Origin: Candidatus Aerophobota bacterium
GTDB lineage: Bacteria; Chlamydiota; Chlamydiia; Chlamydiales; Simkaniaceae
Assembly: GCA_002401865.1 (NCBI GenBank)
Contig: NVUK01000011.1
Location: forward strand, 1-39,348
Reading direction: 5' to 3'
DNA length: 39,348 nt
Part shown: piece after piece, positions 15,956 through 23,972 of the stretch
Layout: every line of letters begins with the position of its first letter
How positions within the stretch are numbered: position 1 is the first letter of the stretch
Program-made: the position numbers and the translations under genes
Notes under the pieces: generated by a model
What the model was told of the DNA's origin: nothing
The model's database searches: none
Seen by the model: the letters and a program-made list of their open reading frames with translations, nothing else

Positions 15956-16723
15956 TTAATCCGGTACAAATCTTAGTATGTGTTCAGCGTCATTTATTTG
16001 ATATGTAAGATGTTGAAGAAACTCTCTTTCGTTCTCTGTAAGAGATGTGTCTTGAAGCGCTACAAAACACATAGAGCGCATGAGCGTTGCGCGTTGATCT
16101 AATTGTGTATTTAATTTGAGCGCTTTTGGCTCTTCAATATTTCTTTCTAGATAAGGATTTAATTCTAGGTCGAGTATACGGCAAGCCCATGGGTGTAGAT
16201 TATCTGCATCATATTCTGGAGGTTCAGCATGAATCTCTTTTAAGTGTACTAGTGGGTCAAAATTGCGTACAGGGGGGACTAATTCATGTAGTAGGTCAGC
16301 GAGTAAAACAGTTTTATGGAAGCGAAAAAAGAGTAGGGTAGTTAAAACAATTTGCTGCTTCCATATAGGATCAAAACGTAGAGCTTTATCAGTGACACTA
16401 CATTCGCACTGGTTAACATATGCATCTTCTTCGTTATTTTCAGTCCAGTATTCCTGGAGTGTTTGTGTTCTAAAATTTCCATGATCTTTGCTGATCCAAT
16501 AGCGCAGTGCGCCATTTAGAGCTGTAGTATACCAAGAAGATGAGGCTACTTTTTTCAGCCATGCAGCAGGTTTTTTTATGCGTCCTGAAGTGACTAGATA
16601 AAATAGAGTGTTCATGGAGATAAGTAGAGCCACTTTTGCGCTCGTCTTATCGGGAAAACTTGTAAAGCTGGTGCATGCTCGGTGGATATTAGAGTTTGGA
16701 GTGAAATTTACTGGTGTCGTCAT
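15956..16723 (-). CDS. Hypothetical membrane protein, trio member 3
   Basis: 255 aa, no recognised family. Two hydrophobic stretches are visible, about 28-45 (AKVALLISMNTLFYL) and 124-150 (containing LFFRFHKT). They are separated by a hydrophilic, acidic segment; the C-terminal 100 residues are hydrophilic. It is clearly related to the 253-aa protein at 17478-18239: both have TxAKVxLL, GRI, a SxWYT...N motif and then LFFxFxKT at matching positions. It lies 20 nt after its neighbour; that gap holds one copy of a 13-nt repeat and no strong ribosome-binding site. Two hydrophobic hairpins with soluble ends would fit an inclusion-membrane or inner-membrane protein, but this is inference. Confidence 0.65.
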   Translation of the reverse strand: MTTPVNFTPNSNIHRACTSFTSFPDKTSAKVALLISMNTLFYLVTSGRIKKPAAWLKKVASSSWYTTALNGALRYWISKDHGNFRTQTLQEYWTENNEEDAYVNQCECSVTDKALRFDPIWKQQIVLTTLLFFRFHKTVLLADLLHELVPPVRNFDPLVHLKEIHAEPPEYDADNLHPWACRILDLELNPYLERNIEEPKALKLNTQLDQRATLMRSMCFVALQDTSLTENEREFLQHLTYQINDAEHILRFVPD

Positions 16724-16726
16724 TTT

Positions 16727-16753
16727 GTTTTATACCGGTTGTTTTATACCGGT
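16727..16753. repeat. 13-nt direct repeat at a gene junction
   Basis: gttttataccggt occurs at 16727-16739 and again at 16741-16753, one base apart. The second copy includes the stop codon of the 248-aa gene. Each contains the palindrome accggt. It is probably slippage at the junction of the two membrane-protein genes. Confidence 0.7.
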
Positions 16754-17490
16754 GGATTTAAAAAGGGGATTTCGGGAGGTTCAGGAGGCTCTTTTCCTGT
16801 AACAGTTTTATAAGCATTATCAAAAGCTTGTTGGACTCGTTCTAATACAGCATTGTCAGGAAGTTCTAAAGAGTTGTCCACGTTGTTGTTGGTGTATTTA
16901 AAGCCGACTACCCAGCTGGCAGTAAAAATATAGCGCTCAAAATTATCCATGTCTTCAGATACGTGACTGTTTAGGCTTAATAGATTGCGAGCATTATTTG
17001 GTAAAGAGTAGTCTGTTCCGTTTTCTATGTTTTGGTTTACCGTTTGAATTAAGCGGATCATTTGATTAATCTTTGCTAGTCCAAATATAAGGGTAAGATA
17101 AGCGGTTGAAGCTAAGGCATTGATACACATAGAAGTTTTTGTTCTTTTGAAAAATAAGCAGGATAAAGCTGCCATATTGATTGCAAGAGAGGAGAGGTCA
17201 ATTTTTTCTTGTCTACGGCGCTGCTTGGCTAAAACTAAAACGAGAGGCAGTAGATTAAGAGGGATTAAAACCTTGCGCGAGGCGGCAAGAGCTTTGATCC
17301 GCTTATTGCTAGATCTACTTTTTACCAATAAAGCAATTATAGTGAGCGCTAAGGCTGAAATTTCAGCAACACCTGGATCGTGGGTTTTTACTGTGCCTGA
17401 AGGGCTTGTTATTGCAGCTCGTGGAGGAAATCCTTGCCAGACAATCCCTTCAGTTGTAAAGCAATTGGATACAATTTTTAGTAGCGACAT
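16744..17490 (-). CDS. Hypothetical membrane protein, trio member 2
   Basis: 248 aa, unrecognised. Hydrophobic segments lie at about 41-57, 73-88 and 100-138, the first two separated by a very basic stretch (KSRSSNKRIK) and the last two by KQRRRQEK. The third hydrophobic block contains LFFKRTKTS, matching LFFxFxKT in its two neighbours, which suggests the three share a core even though this one is more hydrophobic. The C-terminus is Pro-rich (PPEPPEIPFLNPPV). Its ATG lies inside the end of the upstream gene (13-nt overlap), with GAGAGGG as a ribosome-binding site. Confidence 0.62.
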   Translation of the reverse strand: MSLLKIVSNCFTTEGIVWQGFPPRAAITSPSGTVKTHDPGVAEISALALTIIALLVKSRSSNKRIKALAASRKVLIPLNLLPLVLVLAKQRRRQEKIDLSSLAINMAALSCLFFKRTKTSMCINALASTAYLTLIFGLAKINQMIRLIQTVNQNIENGTDYSLPNNARNLLSLNSHVSEDMDNFERYIFTASWVVGFKYTNNNVDNSLELPDNAVLERVQQAFDNAYKTVTGKEPPEPPEIPFLNPPV

Positions 17491-18239
17491 AGCGCCCTCT
17501 CTGCTCTAATTATGTTAATGTTTGCGTTTGTAAGTACATGCTTCATGGGATCTGTACAGAGTGTGTTATCACGCGCTTTGCAGCAAAGGGAAATAAATAG
17601 ATCAGCTCGTTCTTTAATTCTTGTATTACGCTTATGGTTGGCTTTTTCTTGCTCTGCTGGTGAGGCCGTGCTGGATGGCTCAGGCAAATCACTCTCTTCA
17701 AATCCGAGGATTAATAAAGCATCTCCGCGCTCATTTCCATTCCGTGTTTGGTTTTGATCAAGAGTGTTTACAAAACCGTGAATACTACCCGCTTGAGAGC
17801 CAAAGAAATGGGCGTTATCAATCAGGCCTGCATGGTGTAAAAGAAGGCCAACTTCTTTAGCAATATCTACAGCGATGCTGGTCTTATTAAAGCCAAAAAA
17901 TAGCATAGCAAAACAGAGTGTATCGCGTACACTCGTGGGATGAGAGCGTAAAGAGGTTTTAGAGATGGTGTAAGTTTCTCCATTTTCCTCTTCTTGACGA
18001 GGTTTATTTGCATAATAGATCCAGCCACGTATAAGCGCGTTTGTTGGAAGTGTGTACCAGCGTGAAGTAGCAAACTTTACTAAAAAAGAATTAGCAATAC
18101 GGCCGGTTCTTGCGAGGTGGAAAACACCGTTTACTACTACTAAAAGTACAACTTTTGCAGTAGTATTATCTATAGTAGGCGTAAAATCTGGGACTATTTG
18201 TTGCCTTAACAAGCGTTGTGTATCTGTTACGGCAGCCAT
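17478..18239 (-). CDS. Hypothetical membrane protein, trio member 1
   Basis: 253 aa, unrecognised; first gene of the minus-strand trio. Hydrophobic segments are at about 27-44 (AKVVLLVVVNGVF) and 107-137 (containing LFFGFNKTS). Shared motifs with the 255-aa protein: TxAKVxLL, GRI at about 46-48, SRWYT (59-63), Asn/Arg-Trp-Ile around 68-75, and a Cys-containing C-terminal helix. A clear AAAGGA ribosome-binding site precedes the ATG by 8 nt. In C. trachomatis sucD is followed directly by htrA, so the trio appears to be an insertion specific to this lineage. Confidence 0.65.
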   Translation of the reverse strand: MAAVTDTQRLLRQQIVPDFTPTIDNTTAKVVLLVVVNGVFHLARTGRIANSFLVKFATSRWYTLPTNALIRGWIYYANKPRQEEENGETYTISKTSLRSHPTSVRDTLCFAMLFFGFNKTSIAVDIAKEVGLLLHHAGLIDNAHFFGSQAGSIHGFVNTLDQNQTRNGNERGDALLILGFEESDLPEPSSTASPAEQEKANHKRNTRIKERADLFISLCCKARDNTLCTDPMKHVLTNANINIIRAERALCRY

Positions 18240-18301
18240 AATAATATCCTTTTTTTTGCAAAGAATATAGCTTGTTTATATTTTATTTGTCGAGAATTTT
18301 T

Positions 18302-18337
18302 AAAAAAGGCCAGCCCATGTATAGGTAGGCCTTTTTA
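18302..18337 (-). terminator. Rho-independent terminator of htrA
   Basis: aaaaaaggcc (18302-18311) pairs with ggcctttttа-type sequence at 18328-18336 around a 16-nt loop. The G-C core is flanked by A and T runs, so it can end transcription in both directions. It is 19 nt past the htrA stop on the minus strand. Confidence 0.75.
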
Positions 18338-18355
18338 TAGATACGAGAGGGTTTG

Positions 18356-19816
18356 TTAGTCCGCTTGCAAAGTGCAGAAGCGGAAAACATTACCTTGTTT
18401 AATTAGAAGCAAGACGTGATCGCCTTTGCTAACATCTTTAGTTATCTCTTCAAACTCTCTTACGTTTTTTACCTTTTGACGGTTTACCATCACAATGACA
18501 GAGCCAGAACGTAAGCCTTCATTGGCTGCTGGAGAATCGGGAGTAACGCCTGCAATCAGCACTCCTTGTTGCTCTTGTGCAATCCGGTATTGCTCTAAAT
18601 TTTCAGGAGTTAAATTGTCAATTCTAAGACCTAAATGCTTACTTTCAAAATGGCTAGATACAAACGTATTATGTCCATGCGTTGCAAGTTTTACGCGCAT
18701 TTTTTTCTCAGAGCCATTGCGGATAATAGTTAAAGTAACGGTGGTGTCTGGAGCCATAAGAACAACAGAATTTTTTAGAAAAGCGGGATCTTTAATTTTT
18801 TTACCATTCATCTTAAGAATAATATCGCCCTGTTTAATACCCGCTTTATCTGCAGGAGATCCTTTTATAACGCTTGCTACAAGTGCGCCATGTGTGGATT
18901 TTAAATCAAATGCTTGAGCAAGCTCTGGGCTGATGGATTGTAGTGTAACACCTAAAAAGCCGCGTGTTACAGAACCTTTTTCAATCAGCTGATCTTTGAC
19001 GTTAGAAAGTACTTTTTGAGGAATAGCGAAGCCAAGGCCCATGTGTCCACCACTTTGTGAGTAGATCGCTGTATTCATACCAATAACAAGACCCCTTAAG
19101 TCTATAAGAGGGCCGCCAGAATTACCGGGATTAATTGCAGCCTCTGTTTGGATGAAATCTTCATGGTCAGTAATATTGAGATTTTGACGTCCTTTAGCGC
19201 TGATAATTCCTGTGGTAACAGTGGACTGCAAACCGAAAGGGTTTCCTACAGCAACCACCCACTCGCCTACGCGGATAGAGTCTGAATTACCCATTTCTAA
19301 AAAAGGGAAAGATTCGCCTGTTTTTGCCTCTATTTTAATTACCGCAATGTCTGTATTGAGATCCACACCTATGAGTGTTGCCTCAAATTGTCTTTTGGAT
19401 TCATCTTGAAGATGGACAAGGATTTTATCTGCGCCTGCAACAACATGAGCGTTGGTCATAGCGTAACCATCATGAGAGACAATAAATCCAGATCCTTGAG
19501 AAAGAGAGGGTTTTGTAGACCGTTTTTTAGAAGGGCTTCCGAAAAAATGGTGAAAGAAATCATCATTGAAAAGATCAAAAGGTTCATTCGTTTGCACTTT
19601 TTTCCCTTCGGCTGTAATAAAAATACAAGCAGGGGTTGCTTTTTCAGATACGTAAATAAAAGGAGCAGAGAATTCTTTGCTATCATAAGCAGTAGAAGCG
19701 TTTTGCTGGTTGTCCCAGTATACCGCTTGTTCTGATGCTTCACTCTCTACAGGGGCTTGTTGTCCCATAACCTGAGTAGAAAAAATAAGTGAAAATAAAA
19801 CACACGCGGTTAACAT
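18356..19816 (-). CDS. htrA: HtrA/DegP-type periplasmic serine protease-chaperone
   Basis: This protein degrades or refolds damaged envelope proteins; chlamydial HtrA is also reported outside the bacterium. 486 aa with a cleavable signal peptide (1-18, ending TQVMG). The trypsin-like domain has the triad His124 (TNAHVV), Asp156 (NTDIAV) and Ser233 (GNSGGPL). Two PDZ domains follow at about 285-380 and 390-480. A GGGAG Shine-Dalgarno lies about 7-8 nt before the ATG. It is downstream of the M16C peptidase gene (72-nt gap) and ends in a strong terminator. Confidence 0.96.
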   Translation of the reverse strand: MLTACVLFSLIFSTQVMGQQAPVESEASEQAVYWDNQQNASTAYDSKEFSAPFIYVSEKATPACIFITAEGKKVQTNEPFDLFNDDFFHHFFGSPSKKRSTKPSLSQGSGFIVSHDGYAMTNAHVVAGADKILVHLQDESKRQFEATLIGVDLNTDIAVIKIEAKTGESFPFLEMGNSDSIRVGEWVVAVGNPFGLQSTVTTGIISAKGRQNLNITDHEDFIQTEAAINPGNSGGPLIDLRGLVIGMNTAIYSQSGGHMGLGFAIPQKVLSNVKDQLIEKGSVTRGFLGVTLQSISPELAQAFDLKSTHGALVASVIKGSPADKAGIKQGDIILKMNGKKIKDPAFLKNSVVLMAPDTTVTLTIIRNGSEKKMRVKLATHGHNTFVSSHFESKHLGLRIDNLTPENLEQYRIAQEQQGVLIAGVTPDSPAANEGLRSGSVIVMVNRQKVKNVREFEEITKDVSKGDHVLLLIKQGNVFRFCTLQAD

Positions 19817-19888
19817 CGAAATCTCCCAAAATAATAGAGTTCATATTGAAGTCTTTAAAATACAGAAAGTGGCTAAATTTTTCTACCC

Positions 19889-22852
19889 TTAAACATCTAA
19901 ATTAAAAACAGGAGAGATATGTGCAGGTAAGTCTTTTAACTCGCTAGATAATTTATCCTTATTAGAAAAAGCTACTTGTGCACACGCTTTGTTTTTATTG
20001 GTAATAACACTTTGTACCGCATCAACAATATCGCTAAGTTGTGCATTAAGCATTTTACCCCTTAGCTCTTGTCTGATTTTGAAACTTTTTTTAATCATTA
20101 AATAACTATAAGCTGCAACGCCCCGGTCTCCTGGGCTTAAAGGGGAGTCTAGATCTTGAATCATGCCGAGAATAGCTTGGCTTAAATCTTGTTCTGAAAC
20201 TTTTGAAGAGGTGAAAATAGAAAAAGCCTTATCAAAAGCGTTAAATGTACCTTTGATGTGAGGATCTCTATAAGAGTGGAGTACAAAATTACCACTCAGC
20301 GCATGGTAAGCAGCACCTGATCCGTAAGCGCCCCCTTTTTCTCTGATCGTAGGGTGTAGGAAAAGATTTTCCATCATGTATGTGCTTAGCCCAATGAAAG
20401 GGGCTATTTTTTGACAACTTAGAGGAAGAGAGAAACTGCTAGCACAAAAAGCTACAGGAGAGGTGATGATTTTCCCCTCAAGGCTGGGTAGAGATACAAT
20501 TTTTGGCAGCGTGAAAATATTTTTAGAGGTAGATATTTTTAGATTAAAAGCATTTAAATAGGGCGTGATTTTTTTTCTAGATGTTTGATCACAGGTGAGA
20601 ACAAAATTGTTAGCGCCACTATTGCAGGTTATTTTTCCCCATACATTTTTTAAAGAGGCAATTACCTTGTCAGGACTTTTAGCAAACTGCTTTTTAATAT
20701 CTAGTAAAAAGTTGGCATAACTTAGGCCATACCATAGTTCTCTTAATCTTCCTGATTTAGAAAGCGTAGAGCAAGAAAGGGTTTTTGCATAGCCCATCGC
20801 GCGCTGATTAGCTCCTGCTTCTATGGAAGAGGTTATTTGCGTAATGAGTTTTTCGATGGTGGGTATAGCGCTAAGGTGGGGGTTTGTGAGAGTGTCGTTA
20901 AAAAGAGTAAATAGATGCTCGATTGAATCTTCCATTACTTTTCCGCCAATAGACCACTGCACTTTTGCACTATCTTCTTCACCCCATTGGTTAAAAATAT
21001 GGAGTTTAGAATGAAAATCTCCTAAGTGAGAATTAATAAAGATTAAATTTTCATCACTGTTTCTTTTTCCCGCTCCTAGGTGAGGTAAAAGATCACATAG
21101 TAGTTTTAGAAAAGGCATTTCTTCTTCACTCAAATGGGGTATTTCCATAAAGAGCTCGGCGTAAATGATATGGTTTGTAAAACTCGTATGGTGGTAGAGC
21201 GTAAAAGAGGAAAAGCTTTCGGTAGTTAAGGCGTAATTATCGCCTTCAAGGGGAATATCACTAAGGCTAAGGTTGGGAAGACATTCGAGACTTTGCTTGG
21301 CCATATTCTCTTGGTATAGAGCAAATGTTTTTTCCTGTTTTATCAAAGCCTCTTTTTCAAGAGTATTCATAGCAGCAAGCTTTTTTGCGAGATCACTGTT
21401 TAGTGCTTTTTCTTCTTCTTGACGCAATGTTTTACTCGGAGAAAAGAGGAGGCGTACATAGGATGGATTATTTAAAAAATATTGATCGATTAGATTACTA
21501 AAAAAGGCAGGATCTTTAATCGCTTTTTTAAGATTTTGGAGGTGAGAATAGGTAAAGAGGCCATGTTCTATATCAATGCCATGATGTTTTAAAAGTCCTG
21601 AGCGCCAAAAAAGAGAAAGAGCAAAAGGGCCAAAAGAGCGCGATATTTCTAGGCGGCTAAATTCTAAAGAGAGAAACGCGCCATCAATAAGATTTTGATC
21701 AAAAGGTTTTGTTTTAAGTTCTTTGAGCGTATCGAAAAAAAGTTTTTCTAAGGCGTCTATTTTATCTTTGCTACTATTTTGACAAACAAAAGCGATCGGT
21801 ACTTGGAGAACTTCTTGGTCAATATAAGAGTCTGCGCTTAAGCACAGTTTGGAGTCAATAAGTGCTTTTTTTAAAGGGGAGGCATCTGTTTCCATTAGAA
21901 TAGAATCGAGTAGTAACAGCGCTAAAAGATCGGTTTGGTTTTCTACTGGGCAAGAAACAAAAGAGAAAGCAACATAGGCTTTATCGTTTAAATTTTTATC
22001 CTCACAAGGGTAAAATCCTTCCACCTTTTTCGGTTTTTTAAAAGCGGGTTGTAAGGCCATTGTGGGTGGTTGTTTTTTCTTAGGGGATTCAGCATTTAAT
22101 AGTTGAGTGTTAATAAAGCTTAAATTTTTCTCTAGCGGGATATTGCCTGAGAAGAAGAAAATAGCATCAGAGGGAGTGTAAAATGTTTGGTGGAATTTTA
22201 GAAGCTCTTCATAAGAGAGATTGGCGATAGCGCTGGGCTCTCCTCCAGAGTTGTGTCTATAGGGAAGTTTCTCAAATAGATGGAGCATAATCTCGTGCCA
22301 AAGGCGCGTTTCACTAGAGGACAAGGAGCCTTTCATTTCGTTATAAACAACACCGTGGTTTTCTAAAGATTCATTATCTTTGCCAAAATTTTTAATTTCT
22401 AAACGGTGTCCTTCTTGTAAAAAACTCATCTTATCAAGAAGAGGGTGGAAGACAGCATCCAAATAAACTTCAAGCAGATTGAAGTAATCTTTTTCTACTT
22501 TAGAGGCGGCTGGATAACAGGTGAAATCGGAACCTGTCATGGCGTTCATAAAGGTGTTTAAGCTGCGCCGTGTCATAGAAAAAAAGGGATCAGGAATAGG
22601 GTATTTTTTTGATCCACATAGAGCGATATGTTCTAAAATATGCGCCGTGCCTTTAGAATTTGAAGGTAGTGTTTGAACCGAGATAACAAACATGTTTTCT
22701 ACATCTTCATTTTCTAACTGGATCACCGTTGCCCCTGTTTTGGTGTGGAGCAGTTCATAGGCAACCATGCCAAGTTCTTCAATAAAAGAAGCTTTTTTTA
22801 CAGTGAAACCCTCGATGGTTTCATTAATAGCGTAGCGTGGTTTTGTATGCAT
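19889..22852 (-). CDS. M16C zinc metallopeptidase (PreP/insulinase family)
   Basis: 987 aa, the usual size for the presequence-protease type of M16 peptidases, which enclose and cut short unfolded peptides. The inverted zinc motif HILEH (71-75) is intact, and the third ligand is the Glu of YNEMKG (about 173). CGSKKYPIPDPF and the AMTGSDFTCYP segment just after it are typical of the PreP/Cym1 group. The second, inactive half follows, with the M16C-associated domain around 500-700; the GGAYGSGA motif is near residue 850. No signal peptide is visible, so it is probably cytoplasmic unless exported another way. The neighbouring htrA matches the C. trachomatis CT823-CT824 pair (from memory). Confidence 0.93.
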   Translation of the reverse strand: MHTKPRYAINETIEGFTVKKASFIEELGMVAYELLHTKTGATVIQLENEDVENMFVISVQTLPSNSKGTAHILEHIALCGSKKYPIPDPFFSMTRRSLNTFMNAMTGSDFTCYPAASKVEKDYFNLLEVYLDAVFHPLLDKMSFLQEGHRLEIKNFGKDNESLENHGVVYNEMKGSLSSSETRLWHEIMLHLFEKLPYRHNSGGEPSAIANLSYEELLKFHQTFYTPSDAIFFFSGNIPLEKNLSFINTQLLNAESPKKKQPPTMALQPAFKKPKKVEGFYPCEDKNLNDKAYVAFSFVSCPVENQTDLLALLLLDSILMETDASPLKKALIDSKLCLSADSYIDQEVLQVPIAFVCQNSSKDKIDALEKLFFDTLKELKTKPFDQNLIDGAFLSLEFSRLEISRSFGPFALSLFWRSGLLKHHGIDIEHGLFTYSHLQNLKKAIKDPAFFSNLIDQYFLNNPSYVRLLFSPSKTLRQEEEKALNSDLAKKLAAMNTLEKEALIKQEKTFALYQENMAKQSLECLPNLSLSDIPLEGDNYALTTESFSSFTLYHHTSFTNHIIYAELFMEIPHLSEEEMPFLKLLCDLLPHLGAGKRNSDENLIFINSHLGDFHSKLHIFNQWGEEDSAKVQWSIGGKVMEDSIEHLFTLFNDTLTNPHLSAIPTIEKLITQITSSIEAGANQRAMGYAKTLSCSTLSKSGRLRELWYGLSYANFLLDIKKQFAKSPDKVIASLKNVWGKITCNSGANNFVLTCDQTSRKKITPYLNAFNLKISTSKNIFTLPKIVSLPSLEGKIITSPVAFCASSFSLPLSCQKIAPFIGLSTYMMENLFLHPTIREKGGAYGSGAAYHALSGNFVLHSYRDPHIKGTFNAFDKAFSIFTSSKVSEQDLSQAILGMIQDLDSPLSPGDRGVAAYSYLMIKKSFKIRQELRGKMLNAQLSDIVDAVQSVITNKNKACAQVAFSNKDKLSSELKDLPAHISPVFNLDV

Positions 22853-22892
22853 GGATACCCTTTTTTAATAGTGTGTGACAGCTTAAAAATTT

Positions 22893-23930
22893 CTACCAAG
22901 AGAGACTAGCACTTTGATAGTCTGTTACTCTTGTTTCAAAGAAGTTTTTTTCTTTACCCAGATCAATGGTTTCACTCATCCAAGGGAAAGGGTTTTGTGC
23001 TTGGTACTGTTTGGGCAGTCCAATACGTTCAAGGCGTCTATTGGCAATAAATTTAGCATATTCATCAAACATAGGAGCAGTAAGACCTAAAATTCCTGTG
23101 GGTAAACATTCCTGGGCATAATTAGACTCAAGCCTTACAGCCTCAGCAATAGTCGCTATAATATGGTCTTTAAATTCGGGTGTCCATACTTCAGGGTTTT
23201 CTTCTTTAATACCGTTGATTAAGTCGATACCAAAGTTTAAATGCACGGTTTCATCCCTTAAAATATATTGAAACTGCTCACCAATTCCTGTCATTTTATT
23301 TTGTCTGTGGAGAGAGAGGATCATAGCAAAACCGCTATAGAAAAAGATTCCTTCCATGATGATGTAGTAACCAATAAGGTTTTCTAAAAACTTTTGTTTT
23401 CCTGCAACTGTGGTGGTGTTGAAATTATTTGCCATGATATCTGAGGTGAGCTTCATTTCAAAATCATCTTTCTCTTTGATCGCTGGAATTTCGTTGTACA
23501 TATTAAAAATTTCGCCCTCATCTAAATTGAGCGATTCAACAATATAGTGGAAAGTGTGGGTGTGGATTGCTTCTTCAAAAGCTTGTCTTAGAAGATATTG
23601 ACGGCATTCAGGGTTGGTGATGTTTTTATAGATAGAGAGGACAATGTTATTTGCAACGAGGCTTTCAGCAGTAGCAAAAAAACCAAGATTACGCATGATC
23701 ATCAATCTTTCAGCATCACTTAATTTATCCGATTTCCAAAGCTCGATGTCACGGCTCATAGGTACTTCTGTAGGCATCCAATGGTTAGCGCAACCATTAA
23801 GGTAGTGTTCCCAAGCCCACTTATATTTTAAAGGCATTAGTTGGTTTACATCTACAGTGTTGCAATTGATGAGTCTTTTTTGATCCACATCGACGCGCGT
23901 GCTTAAAGTGCTACCTTGTTGCTGTGCCAT
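22893..23930 (-). CDS. nrdB: Class Ic ribonucleotide reductase, small subunit R2 (Mn/Fe type)
   Basis: R2 builds the metal-oxo cofactor that starts catalysis in R1, giving dNTPs. 345 aa. The metal ligands are visible at Glu89, Glu120, His123, Glu193, Glu227 and His230. The position normally held by the radical tyrosine is Phe127 (HTHTF), exactly as in the C. trachomatis class Ic R2, which uses a Mn(IV)/Fe(III) centre. The C-terminal tail has the radical-transfer Tyr338. A GGAG Shine-Dalgarno precedes the ATG; nrdA lies 42 nt upstream in the same operon. Confidence 0.97.
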   Translation of the reverse strand: MAQQQGSTLSTRVDVDQKRLINCNTVDVNQLMPLKYKWAWEHYLNGCANHWMPTEVPMSRDIELWKSDKLSDAERLMIMRNLGFFATAESLVANNIVLSIYKNITNPECRQYLLRQAFEEAIHTHTFHYIVESLNLDEGEIFNMYNEIPAIKEKDDFEMKLTSDIMANNFNTTTVAGKQKFLENLIGYYIIMEGIFFYSGFAMILSLHRQNKMTGIGEQFQYILRDETVHLNFGIDLINGIKEENPEVWTPEFKDHIIATIAEAVRLESNYAQECLPTGILGLTAPMFDEYAKFIANRRLERIGLPKQYQAQNPFPWMSETIDLGKEKNFFETRVTDYQSASLSW

Positions 23931-23972
23931 ACGTTTCTCCTTACTTAATTTTTAAATTATTATTATTATTAG

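Noticed and set aside
16727-16753. 13-nt repeats as attachment sites of a mobile element around the membrane-protein trio
   Set aside because: The copies are one base apart at a single gene junction and do not flank the insertion; no integrase or transposase is present.
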